Positions 7,760-14,382 of a DNA stretch of 14,382 nt are shown one piece after another; the first letter of the stretch is position 1; every line of letters begins with the position of its first letter. The stretch comes from Paludibacter sp. (GTDB lineage: Bacteria; Bacteroidota; Bacteroidia; Bacteroidales; Paludibacteraceae), in the NCBI GenBank assembly GCA_030655595.1, contig JAUSNQ010000125.1, positions 1 to 14,382 on the forward strand, in the 5' to 3' direction. The notes below the pieces were generated by a model. It searched no databases. It was not told the origin of the DNA and saw nothing but the letters and a program-made list of their open reading frames with translations. A program made the translations under genes and the position numbers.

Positions 7760-8518
7760 TCAGTAAAACCCCTTTGAATTTAAAACATCTTTGGCTGTTT
7801 GATACCCCAATTCAAATATCTCCAAAACCTTATCGGTTTCAAAAAAGTCAAAGTCATAGATGTTTTGCGGTTCAATGATGATATCGCAGATTTCTTTATC
7901 AGGAAGCGTGTTGGCTTTAAACATGAAGTGATAGGTCCGGAAAGCTACATCCATGATACTGACCTTGTATTTCTGTGCGACTAAAGGCCCGGCGTTTACA
8001 CCAATTACCAAATCACAATCTTCGCGAATGGTCGAAACGGGAAAGTTTTTCAGCAATCCACCGTCAACATAATAATTGTTTTTGATTTTTTGCGGGACAA
8101 ACAGCACAGGGATGCTACAAGAAGCCATAATCGGTTTTAATAAATGTCCTTCGGAGAAAGTAGTCGGAACACCTAAATCAAAATTTGTTGCAACAATTCG
8201 CAGTGGAATGTCGAGATCTTCAAATGTTTTTGCTTTCAGTTTTTTGCCTAAGAATTTCTCAAAAGCTACGATATTAAAAAAGCCACCATCAGGCACATCC
8301 AGTCGGGTCATGCTTTTAAAACTGATGTCTTCAAATATTTGTGCGATTTCGAGCGGTTTGTACCCATCAGCATATAAAGCTCCAACAATAGCTCCTGCAC
8401 TCACACCTGATATGATTTCCGGCCTGATATTCAATTCTTCCATAGCCATCAAAGCCCCGGCATGTGAAATTCCCCGGATGCCACCGCCACTTAAAGCCAG
8501 TCCGATTCTGTATTTCAT
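7760..8518 (-). CDS. Patatin-like phospholipase
   Basis: A 252-residue single-domain patatin (PF01734), a Ser-Asp dyad lipid acyl hydrolase of the RssA/YchK size class. Visible parts are the oxyanion loop GGGIRG (11-16), the nucleophile elbow GVSAG with S40, the ASCSIP segment (132-137), and the catalytic aspartate in VDGG (D152). There is no signal peptide or membrane segment, so it should be cytoplasmic, acting on phospholipid or lysophospholipid. The start is the only sensible one, since the GLALSGGG strand begins at once. It lies 51 bases behind the second LytTR regulator with no clear promoter between them, so an operon is likely. Confidence 0.93.
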   Translation of the reverse strand: MKYRIGLALSGGGIRGISHAGALMAMEELNIRPEIISGVSAGAIVGALYADGYKPLEIAQIFEDISFKSMTRLDVPDGGFFNIVAFEKFLGKKLKAKTFEDLDIPLRIVATNFDLGVPTTFSEGHLLKPIMASCSIPVLFVPQKIKNNYYVDGGLLKNFPVSTIREDCDLVIGVNAGPLVAQKYKVSIMDVAFRTYHFMFKANTLPDKEICDIIIEPQNIYDFDFFETDKVLEIFELGYQTAKDVLNSKGFY

Positions 8519-8569
8519 GTTTGTTGTTGTACCAGTTGAAAGATTTAATATCAGTAAAAAAGTTAGTTA

Positions 8570-9427
8570 TCAAATTGAATACTGCGAAAATTTTTCCATC
8601 ACCCTGTCGTAATAGGTTTTGGAAACAGGAATATCGGGAGCATTCGGTGCATCTAATTCCATAAAAATACCAGCTTTGGTCTTTCTTAATACTTTGACTT
8701 TGTCAAGATTCACGATGTAAGAACGATGACAACGGACCAGAGGAGTCTCTTTACTTAAGTTTTCCTCCATCCATTTCAAAGAATTTCTAATCAGAAATTT
8801 TGCTATTTTTTCTTTGTTGATGTAATGAATGGTGGCATAATTATCTGCAGAATCAATATAAATGAGATTTTCGAGCATGATAGAGATTTTCAGTTCACCT
8901 TTTTCGTCGGGGAAACCGATTAGGCCTTTTTTCGGGTTCTCTGAAACAGTAGTTGTAATAATTCTTTCCTTCAATAAGCGGTTGTTTTCTTTCCAGGAGA
9001 AATATAAAAAGGAGATGGAATAGGGTAGGAGTAATACAAGACCCGTGTTGATGACAGATTTTTGAAATAGAATCATGAAATCTTTTGCTGTGCCTCCTTC
9101 AGGAAGAAATTTCGAAAATATGGCATAGAAAATCGACATCGCAAGAATCTCTGCAAAAACCCATACCGTGTATTGGAGGTAATATATTTGATGTTTACGG
9201 GTATAAAGTCCCATAATCAACCTGCTGATTACAACAACCAGCATGCCTGTTAAAATAATCAGACTGGAAAAGAAGAAGTAATTGAATTCAGAAACGTTCG
9301 GGTACCAGTTTCTTGATCCAAAAGGTTGAAAAATATTAATAAAAAGCAGGGCAAAAAGTGCCGTAAACAATATCATGCGAATGGTATTGTCTTTTTCGAG
9401 CAGATAATAAGGAATTTTTTTGTCCAC
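8570..9427 (-). CDS. Membrane-bound LytTR-family transcriptional regulator
   Basis: A 285-residue protein with four predicted membrane segments (around residues 17-35 with MILFTALFALLFINIF, 50-70, 85-105 and 125-148), a linker with RLLKERIITTTV, and a C-terminal LytTR DNA-binding domain (LENLIYIDSADNYATIHYI, LVRCHRSYIVNLDKVKVL, DIPVSKTYYDRV). Like the regulator at 6808-7680 it lacks receiver and kinase domains, but the membrane parts are only distantly alike, so this is not a recent duplication. The start is GTG at 9427. No in-frame ATG lies upstream, and the next ATG would remove residues before the first membrane segment. A consensus promoter sits 27 bases upstream and TTAATCCC repeats sit just behind it, suggesting autoregulation. 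The patatin gene follows. Confidence 0.88.
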   Translation of the reverse strand: MDKKIPYYLLEKDNTIRMILFTALFALLFINIFQPFGSRNWYPNVSEFNYFFFSSLIILTGMLVVVISRLIMGLYTRKHQIYYLQYTVWVFAEILAMSIFYAIFSKFLPEGGTAKDFMILFQKSVINTGLVLLLPYSISFLYFSWKENNRLLKERIITTTVSENPKKGLIGFPDEKGELKISIMLENLIYIDSADNYATIHYINKEKIAKFLIRNSLKWMEENLSKETPLVRCHRSYIVNLDKVKVLRKTKAGIFMELDAPNAPDIPVSKTYYDRVMEKFSQYSI

Positions 9428-9453
9428 GATATGTTTTTATTTTTTGAACTACG

Positions 9454-9484
9454 CAAAGGTATATTATTCTGTTCATTAATGCAA
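9454..9484 (-). promoter_or_regulatory. Bacteroidota-type promoter of the LytTR/patatin operon
   Basis: Minus-strand TTG at 9484-9482, 20 bases, TACCTTTG at 9461-9454, a full match to TAnnTTTG. The GTG start of the regulator is 27 bases downstream. Confidence 0.72.
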
Positions 9485-9488
9485 TAAC

Positions 9489-9565
9489 TTAATCCCACGG
9501 AGGTCGTTTTTAATCCCTGTATGTAAATCTTTGTCCCGCATAATCATGTTTAATCCCTCGGGATT
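9489..9565. promoter_or_regulatory. TTAATCCC direct repeats with a palindrome, possible LytTR operator
   Basis: Three exact copies of TTAATCCC lie at 9489-9496, 9510-9517 and 9550-9557 on the plus strand. The first two start 21 bases apart, two helical turns. The third is half of a palindrome, AATCCC-TC-GGGATT (9552-9565). LytTR proteins are known to bind direct repeats with centres about 21-22 bases apart, and the first pair lies immediately behind the -33 element of the LytTR gene, an activator-type position. The function is inferred. The rest of the divergent gap to 9630 holds no recognisable gene. Confidence 0.5.
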
Positions 9566-9630
9566 GTTTCCTTTCACAAAAAATAGGTGGGTTTATGATG
9601 ATATACTTTATTTGTAAAAAAATAAATATT

Positions 9631-10758
9631 ATGATCTATTCAAATCGTTTTCAAGAACTTGCTGCTCAATTTAGGATAGGTAATGATGTGAATCTGGCGT
9701 ATTCTGATATTGCAATCCGTTTCTTTCCGTTTCGGAGTAATCCTACGACAGGTTTTACTGATAGTCAGTTGAATGATACGATTGTCGGTGATTTTGTTTG
9801 CGAAAATGAGCATTTTGATTATCCTGTTTTCATTCATTCCAGGACAAAGCAATACAAGGAGGTGATACTGCTTTTGCATGGTTTGAATGAGCGGAGTTGG
9901 CATAAATATCTTCCATGGGCCGAATACCTTTGTCAGAAAACCGGCAAGGCGATCTTGCTATTCCCGATAGCTTATCACGTGAATCGCTCACCTGTTTCAT
10001 GGACCAATCCCCGATTTCTTCAAAAAATAATTGAATTGCGAAGAAAGCTAAACGGTCATGACCGGTCGCTGAGCCTTGCCAATGTAGCTTTGAGTGAGAG
10101 ACTAAGCGATAATCCCTATCGATTTTACAATTCGGGTCGTCAAAGTTATTTTGATATTGTACGGTTAATTACTGAAATCAAGCAAGGAAAACATCCTTTG
10201 TTCGCAAAAGAAACCAAAGTGGATGTTTTTGCATATTCAATCGGAGCTTTTTTATCTCAAGTATTGTTTTTGGCAAACCCAAATGGATATTTCTCGGAAT
10301 CAAAACTTTTTATGTTTTGCGGAGGAGGCGTATTTAGTTCTATGTACGGACAATCGCGCAGCATTATGGATAAAACCAGTTTTGAGAAACTGTTGGAATA
10401 TTATCAAGCGGGATTTTGGAAAGAAAAAATGGCTATGAATACCGGGGATGATGTGCTCAAAGCATTTTACAGCATGATTGCTTTCGACAATGCAAAAGAT
10501 ACGAGGATCGATACTTTTCGGCAAATGAAGCAACGAATCGGAGGCGTTTCACTCGCATTGGATAAGGTTATGCCATATCCCGGAGTCGTTGCAGCACTGG
10601 GACATGATTGTGCATCCAGGAATATTACTTTAATTGATTTGCCTTACGATTATACGCATGAAGCTCCATTTCCTGTGCATGCGAGTCATGATCTACATGA
10701 AATAAATCAGGCATTTAAAGTGGTGTTCGAACAGGCTGCTGGTTTTCTGGGGAACTAA
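9631..10758 (+). CDS. Alpha/beta-hydrolase-like protein, DUF6051-like
   Basis: A 375-residue protein, apparently cytoplasmic. It shows alpha/beta-hydrolase features: a strand followed by an oxyanion-type HGLNERSW (residues 83-90), a nucleophile elbow FAYSIGAF with Ser203 (AxSxG rather than GxSxG), a GGGVF segment, and a late histidine in DYTHEAPFP. I believe it matches the Bacteroidota family DUF6051, but this is from memory and unverified. The substrate is unknown. The frame extends up to an ATG at 9595, but the extra 12 residues are encoded by A/T-rich leader-like sequence, so the ATG at 9631 preceded by TAAATATT is preferred. A weak TTTATTTG (9607-9614) could be a -7 element. It is the only plus-strand gene here, divergent from the LytTR operon and convergent with hisS. 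Confidence 0.8.
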   Translation: MIYSNRFQELAAQFRIGNDVNLAYSDIAIRFFPFRSNPTTGFTDSQLNDTIVGDFVCENEHFDYPVFIHSRTKQYKEVILLLHGLNERSWHKYLPWAEYLCQKTGKAILLFPIAYHVNRSPVSWTNPRFLQKIIELRRKLNGHDRSLSLANVALSERLSDNPYRFYNSGRQSYFDIVRLITEIKQGKHPLFAKETKVDVFAYSIGAFLSQVLFLANPNGYFSESKLFMFCGGGVFSSMYGQSRSIMDKTSFEKLLEYYQAGFWKEKMAMNTGDDVLKAFYSMIAFDNAKDTRIDTFRQMKQRIGGVSLALDKVMPYPGVVAALGHDCASRNITLIDLPYDYTHEAPFPVHASHDLHEINQAFKVVFEQAAGFLGN

Positions 10759-10770
10759 GGATATTGATAT

Positions 10771-10872
10771 TAGAGCTAAAAGCTAAGAACTAAGAGCTAG
10801 AAATAATTAAATACATTCACTTTCAGTTTTTAGCTCCTAACTTTTAGCTCTTAGCTTTTAGCTCTTAGCTCT
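10771..10872. terminator. Heptad-repeat inverted hairpin between convergent genes, likely bidirectional terminator
   Basis: The left arm (10771-10800) carries AGCTAAA/AGCTAAG units and the right arm (about 10826-10872) carries the complementary TTTTAGC/TCTTAGC units, with a 25-base loop between. An imperfect stem of about 25-30 pairs can form, in more than one register. It sits between the plus-strand hydrolase gene and minus-strand hisS, and T-rich and A-rich stretches flank the loop. The right arm runs into hisS, supplying its last codons and stop. The termination role is inferred from position. Confidence 0.6.
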
Positions 10873-12221
10873 TTACAAACTTCTTCCTGTGTAAGCAAAT
10901 GCTGTGCTCCGGTTTTCATATTTTTCAACATCACCTTGCCTTCATTCATCTCAGTTTCTCCCACAATAGCCGCAAAAGGTATATTTTTATTATCTGCATA
11001 GCTCATCTGCTTTTTCATTTTGGCAGGTTCGGGATAAATTTCTGCATTGATGCCTTTGCTGCGTAAAGTTTTTAGCCAAGGCAGACAATACATCAATTCT
11101 TTTTCGCCAAAACTTACGAACAGAATTTGAGTTTGTTCTTCGGAAGTCTCAGGATATAAATTTAATTGGTTCAGCACATCGTAAATACGGTCGGCACCAA
11201 ACGAAATGCCTACACCCGATACGCCGGGCATACCAAATACACCGGTCAGGTTGTCGTACCGCCCGCCCCCCGTGATACTGCCTATTTCAACATCCAAAGC
11301 TTTCACTTCAAAAATAGCCCCTGTGTAATAATTCAGTCCACGTGCCAGGGTTAAATCCAGTTCAATTTTAGTTACTATTTGCATCGTCTCATATAAACCA
11401 AAAATGGTTTCAAGTTCAGAGACCCCTTTTAGTCCTGTTTCAGAAGACACCAGTACAGATTTCAGTTGATTCAGTTTCTCAGCATTGGTGCCGCTGAGTT
11501 GTAAGATCGGTTGCAATTTATCAATTGCTGACTGCGATATACCTTTTGAGGCAATTTCTTCGTTAACTTTTTCCAGTCCGATTTTGTCCATTTTGTCGAT
11601 GGCGACCGTGATGTCCGTAATTTTTTCCGCTTCGCCAATGATTTCAGCAATACCTGAAAGAATTTTGCGGTTGTTGATTTTGATGCAGACATTGATTTTC
11701 AGGCGGCGATATACTTCATCTACAATCTGAATCAGTTCCAGCTCGTTCAGTAAAGAATCACTTCCCACCACATCCACATCACATTGATAAAATTCGCGGT
11801 ATCGTCCTTTTTGAGGTCTGTCGGCCCTCCATACAGGCTGGATTTGATATCTTTTAAACGGGAACGAAATTTTATCGCGGTTTTGTACTACGAACCGTGC
11901 AAAAGGTACAGTCAGGTCGTAACGCAAGCCTTTTTCCGAGATTTTACTGGTAAGACGGATGCTGTTTCTTCCCTGTAATTCCGGATCAGTAGTCCCCGAT
12001 AAATAATCCCCGGAGTTCAGGATTTTAAACAGCAATTTATCACCCTCTTCTCCGTATTTTCCCATGAGCGTAGAAAGATTCTCCATGGCAGGTGTTTCAA
12101 TTTGCTGAAAACCATATAGCTGAAAAACTGACTTGATAGTATTGAATATGTAATTGCGGTTTGCCATTTCCTGTGGCGTAAAATCGCGGGTTCCTTTGGG
12201 GATGGAGGGTTTCTGAGACAT
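10851..12221 (-). CDS. hisS: Histidine--tRNA ligase
   Basis: A 456-residue class II histidyl-tRNA synthetase, which charges tRNA-His with histidine using ATP. Landmarks in order: GTRDFTP (10-16), class II motif 2 around [20 protein letters not shown] (122-141) and [11 protein letters not shown], the histidine-binding ARGLNYYTG (293-301), [10 protein letters not shown] (318-327), motif 3 [11 protein letters not shown] (336-346), then a C-terminal anticodon-binding domain with [10 protein letters not shown] and [10 protein letters not shown]. Length and motifs are normal for the longer Bacteroidota form. The last residues (ELRAKS) and the stop are encoded by the AGCTAAA-type heptad repeat. The broken kinase-like gene ends 13 bases upstream and no clear promoter lies in that gap, so transcription may enter from upstream. 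Confidence 0.97.
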   Translation of the reverse strand: MSQKPSIPKGTRDFTPQEMANRNYIFNTIKSVFQLYGFQQIETPAMENLSTLMGKYGEEGDKLLFKILNSGDYLSGTTDPELQGRNSIRLTSKISEKGLRYDLTVPFARFVVQNRDKISFPFKRYQIQPVWRADRPQKGRYREFYQCDVDVVGSDSLLNELELIQIVDEVYRRLKINVCIKINNRKILSGIAEIIGEAEKITDITVAIDKMDKIGLEKVNEEIASKGISQSAIDKLQPILQLSGTNAEKLNQLKSVLVSSETGLKGVSELETIFGLYETMQIVTKIELDLTLARGLNYYTGAIFEVKALDVEIGSITGGGRYDNLTGVFGMPGVSGVGISFGADRIYDVLNQLNLYPETSEEQTQILFVSFGEKELMYCLPWLKTLRSKGINAEIYPEPAKMKKQMSYADNKNIPFAAIVGETEMNEGKVMLKNMKTGAQHLLTQEEVCKELRAKS

Positions 12222-12234
12222 GATAATTCTTAAA

Positions 12235-12712
12235 TTATTTTACATAAAATACGGTATCTATAAAATAGAGCATACCATCATTAGTTAAAACGTTTTCATC
12301 ATGTAAATCTTCAATTAGTATTCCTGATACAGAATTATAATAATCATATTTACGAATAGATATAAATCCGTTTGATTCCATAAACTGACGAACATGGTTC
12401 AGATCAGTTTTTTGATTTGCTTTTATAAATTGCATCATTTAATTTCAGCACAGATTTCCCATCTTTCAGATATACCTTTTGTTCAGCGCCTTCAGAGACA
12501 TATTGCTCCAAATTAATATCAAGAATCCAAAGATTGTTGATTTCTACAAATCGTCTTAATCTCTCTGTTTCTTCTTTTTTGAAGTGCTTATTTGATTTAT
12601 CCAGCGTGCCTGATTTCTCGCTTCCTCTAAGGTAACTGAGGATTGTCTTGATACCAGTTCCAAACTTAATTTGGCTCTCTCCTGAAATGATGCATTGTAT
12701 CTCATTGTTCAT
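12235..12712 (-). pseudogene. Broken polyvalent-protein-kinase-like gene with internal out-of-frame deletion
   Basis: Two overlapping minus-strand frames belong to one former protein. The 5' part (12712-12404, 102 codons) includes NLEQYVSEGAEQKVYLKDGK and SVLKLNDAIY, then runs out after KSKSKN. The 3' part (to 12235) carries FIKANQKTDLNHVRQFMESN and LIEDLHDENVLTNDGMLYFIDTVF in another frame. LEDLHDENVL...FIDTVF resembles the catalytic-loop-like HxxN and DT pair of the small kinase-like proteins found with mobile and plasmid genes in Bacteroidota. As I recall intact relatives, several dozen residues separate DAIY from FIKANQKTDL. Here they abut near 12415-12432 with a frame change, so a deletion is the simplest reading. 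An ATG (12438) could start the 3' part, but a lone fragment lacking the ATP-binding lobe is unlikely to work. A translational coupling or a sequencing error are alternatives. Confidence 0.65.
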
Positions 12713-12749
12713 TCATTTAGAAATCTGATGAATAAAATTATTTTCACTG

Positions 12750-12757
12750 CAAATTTA
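12750..12757 (-). promoter_or_regulatory. Possible -7 element upstream of the broken kinase-like gene and hisS
   Basis: Minus-strand TAAATTTG matches TAnnTTTG, 38 bases before the ATG at 12712. No good TTG is found 19-21 bases further upstream, so only half of the promoter signature is present. If used, it could also drive hisS. Confidence 0.35.
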
Positions 12758-12773
12758 CAAAAAATATTGCGTA

Positions 12774-14054
12774 TTATTTAATATTGGGGTTATTCGGGTT
12801 TATTAACTTGATGATAAGTGCTGTTGCTCCAGTATTTTTCTTTACATATGCTCCTGCAATGCCTGCTGCTTTTGTGTTGTCGGCTAACAGTCTGTCAAAC
12901 AGGGCTTCCAGTTCTTCATAGTTGCCGACAGAGAAACCTCCCTCTTCAGCAATTAATTCTCGAGCTTCCCTGAATCTTTGGTAGTTTGGCCCGAAAACAA
13001 CAGGAACACCCCATACGGCAGCTTCAAGCGTGTTGTGAATACCGACTCCGAAACCTCCTCCGACATATGCCACATGCCCATATCTGTAAATGGAAGATAA
13101 TAAACCAATGGTGTCGACAATCAAACATCTTTCGGAGGTGAGATCTTTATTTGCTGCCTGGGTGTATCGCAACTGATTTTCTCCCGTCAATTTTAAAATA
13201 CCAGCCATGTGGGCTTCGTGGATTTCATGAGGCACGAGTATCAGTTTGAGGTCTGTATGATTTTTCATGTAGCGCACCAGGAATTCCTCGTCTTTGGGCC
13301 AGGTGCTTCCTGCAACAATCACTTTGGAACAGCCTTTTACAAAATTTTCAACAATCGGGATATTTTTTGCTTGTTTTGCCAGATCGCTTACCCTGTCGAA
13401 TCGCGTATCGCCGGCAATTGTAACATTGTCAATCCCATGATGCTGAAGCAAGTGCATGGATTCGGTGTCCTGAACAAAAATTTGATGGAATGATTTTAGT
13501 AAACCCTTATACCATCCGCCATACCATTTGAAAAATACCTGTTCAGGTCGAAATATGGCTGAAATTGAATAAACCGGAATATTTTCTTTTCTCAAAGCCA
13601 TCAGAAAATTTGGCCAGAATTCATATTTGATAAAGACGGCTTTTACAATTTGAACGCTATTTAGAAAACGTTTTGCGTTTTTACGGGTATCCAGTGGCAA
13701 GTAGCAAATTACATCTGCGCCGGAATAATTTTTTCGAATTTCGTATCCTGAAGGAGAAAAGAATGTCAGTAAGATATTTGTATCCGGATTTTCTTTTTTG
13801 AGTTGTTCAATGACTGGCCGGCCTTGCTCGAATTCGCCTAAAGAAGCTGCATGAAACCACACATATTTTTTATCAGGCTGAACTTTTTCTTGGAGTGTTT
13901 TGATGGCTATACCTTGTCCTTGTTTCAATTTTCGTGCTTTGTCATTCAACAAACTCGCACAAAAAATCATCAAGCCATATATGCTGATTCCAACCTGATA
14001 GATGTACTGACTCAGGAGGTGTTTGATTGGTTGTTTTTTAAGTTTTGTGTCCAT
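12774..14054 (-). CDS. waaA: 3-deoxy-D-manno-octulosonic acid (Kdo) transferase
   Basis: A 426-residue GT-B enzyme that adds Kdo from CMP-Kdo to the lipid A precursor at the inner membrane. There is an N-terminal membrane anchor (about residues 18-36, YIYQVGISIYGLMIFCASLL). The Glycos_transf_N domain has WFHAASLGEFEQGRP (66-80) with the conserved base E74, then IKYEFWPNFL, and the C-terminal lobe has VAGSTWPKDE, LVPHEIHE and GGGFGVGIHNTLEAA (about 307-321) followed by GVPVVFGPNY. All family landmarks are present, so a working lipid A pathway is expected. The frame is open to an ATG at 14084, but the ten extra residues (MPFVVVFEYF) come from the inverted repeat; the ATG at 14054 directly precedes the conserved part. 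No consensus promoter was found in the repeat-filled gap upstream. Confidence 0.95.
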   Translation of the reverse strand: MDTKLKKQPIKHLLSQYIYQVGISIYGLMIFCASLLNDKARKLKQGQGIAIKTLQEKVQPDKKYVWFHAASLGEFEQGRPVIEQLKKENPDTNILLTFFSPSGYEIRKNYSGADVICYLPLDTRKNAKRFLNSVQIVKAVFIKYEFWPNFLMALRKENIPVYSISAIFRPEQVFFKWYGGWYKGLLKSFHQIFVQDTESMHLLQHHGIDNVTIAGDTRFDRVSDLAKQAKNIPIVENFVKGCSKVIVAGSTWPKDEEFLVRYMKNHTDLKLILVPHEIHEAHMAGILKLTGENQLRYTQAANKDLTSERCLIVDTIGLLSSIYRYGHVAYVGGGFGVGIHNTLEAAVWGVPVVFGPNYQRFREARELIAEEGGFSVGNYEELEALFDRLLADNTKAAGIAGAYVKKNTGATALIIKLINPNNPNIK

Positions 14055-14069
14055 AAAATATTCGAATAC

Positions 14070-14255
14070 AACCACAAAAGGCACAAAAGGAAGACTAAGG
14101 AGTCACAAAAGATAAATATTTAAACCACTTTGGTCACATAAGAACACCCAAGTGAATACATTTTTTCACTTTTTAGCTCTTAGCTCTTAGTTTTTAGCTG
14201 TTAGCTGTTAGCTCTTTTGTGTTCCCTTAGTCTTCCTTTTGTGCCTTTTGTGGTT
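14070..14255. repeat. Large inverted repeat, 43-base arms, 100-base loop
   Basis: The left arm 14070-14112 and right arm 14213-14255 are reverse complements at 40 of 43 positions, with 31 consecutive matches at the outer end (AACCACAAAAGGCACAAAAG onward) and 9 at the inner end around three mismatches. The arms are built of CACAAAAGG-like units. The loop contains the heptad array at 14171-14214. The element occupies most of the gap between rpsO and waaA and would be a long hairpin in any waaA transcript that starts upstream of it. No transposase gene is present. Confidence 0.85.
14171..14214. repeat. Heptad repeat array, TTTTAGC/TCTTAGC/TGTTAGC type
   Basis: Six tandem seven-base units (TTTTAGC, TCTTAGC, TCTTAG plus T-run, TTTTAGC, TGTTAGC, TGTTAGC, TCTT) inside the loop of the inverted repeat. 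Same unit as at 3281-3330 and 10771-10872. Confidence 0.75.
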
Positions 14256-14286
14256 AATATATTTATCTATATAATTAGATTTTAAC

Positions 14287-14323
14287 AAAAAAGGCATCTC
14301 AAAAAAATTGAAACGCCTTTTTT
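14287..14323 (-). terminator. Intrinsic terminator of rpsO
   Basis: Read on the minus strand: AAAAAAGGCGTTTCAA, a 5-T loop, then TTGAGATGCCTTTTTT. The 16-base stem is complete with two G-U pairs and ends in a T-run. It lies 17 bases after the rpsO stop. Confidence 0.85.
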
Positions 14324-14340
14324 ATGAGATTGGAACGAAA

Positions 14341-14382
14341 TTACTTTCTGATTCCCAGCTCTTTGATGATAGCACGGTAACG
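14341..14382 (-). CDS. rpsO: 30S ribosomal protein S15, C-terminal end only
   Basis: The last 13 codons and stop of a minus-strand gene that begins outside the window: RYRAIIKELGIRK. This is the C-terminal signature of S15 (E. coli ends RYTQLIERLGLRR, and Bacteroidota S15 ends very much like this). S15 is a primary 16S rRNA-binding protein of the small subunit. The strong terminator right behind it supports a true gene end. Only 13 residues are visible. Confidence 0.8.
   Translation of the reverse strand, partial: RYRAIIKELGIRK

Noticed and set aside
8519..8569. Separate promoter for the patatin gene
   Set aside because: Only TAACTTTT-like near matches are present, without a TTG at the right distance.
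9595..9630. ATG at 9595 as start of the hydrolase-like gene
   Set aside because: The 12 extra residues are A/T-rich leader-like sequence with no sign of conservation. Not excluded.
14055..14084. Upstream start for waaA adding MPFVVVFEYF
   Set aside because: These codons are the inverted-repeat arm; the conserved protein begins at the ATG at 14054.
14070..14255. CRISPR array or insertion sequence
   Set aside because: The repeats are 7-9 bases without spacers, and no transposase or cas gene is present. An inverted repeat with nested heptads explains it.

Overview
The window reads as a moderately AT-rich chromosome segment of a member of the Bacteroidota, most likely Bacteroidales. The evidence is the promoter grammar (TTG/TTTG, 20 bases, TAnnTTTG, in front of at least three genes), A/T-rich leaders without clear Shine-Dalgarno sequences, a BspA-like leucine-rich-repeat surface protein with a C-terminal sorting-like domain, membrane-anchored LytTR regulators, an S15 C-terminus typical of the phylum, and lipid A/Kdo biosynthesis. 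No tRNA, rRNA, CRISPR array, transposase or phage gene was seen.

Left part (1-4680), all on the minus strand: a four-gene operon with a clear promoter at 4647-4678. In transcription order it encodes a 79-residue PqqD-like protein (RiPP-recognition-element fold), an ATP-grasp ligase, a PLP-dependent decarboxylase of the diaminopimelate/ornithine fold, and a urea-transporter-type membrane domain fused to an M23 metallopeptidase domain. The last gene is cut by the window edge. A peptide-handling domain, an amide-forming enzyme, an amino-acid decarboxylase and a channel/peptidase fusion together suggest an uncharacterised small-molecule or modified-peptide pathway. This is the most interesting part of the window.

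Middle part (4720-9600), minus strand: a BspA-like LRR protein directly behind a membrane-bound LytTR regulator (own promoter at 7702-7732), then a patatin-like phospholipase behind a second membrane-bound LytTR regulator (own promoter at 9454-9484). Upstream of the second regulator lie three TTAATCCC repeats, two of them 21 bases apart, which fits the geometry of a LytTR operator.

Right part (9631-14382): a plus-strand alpha/beta-hydrolase-like protein faces hisS convergently across a repeat-built hairpin. Upstream of hisS on the minus strand are a broken kinase-like gene (internal out-of-frame deletion), waaA (Kdo transferase), and the end of rpsO with a strong intrinsic terminator. Short heptad repeats of the type TTTTAGC/TCTTAGC occur at three intergenic places. 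One supplies the last codons and stop of hisS, and one sits in the loop of a 43-base-arm inverted repeat upstream of waaA.
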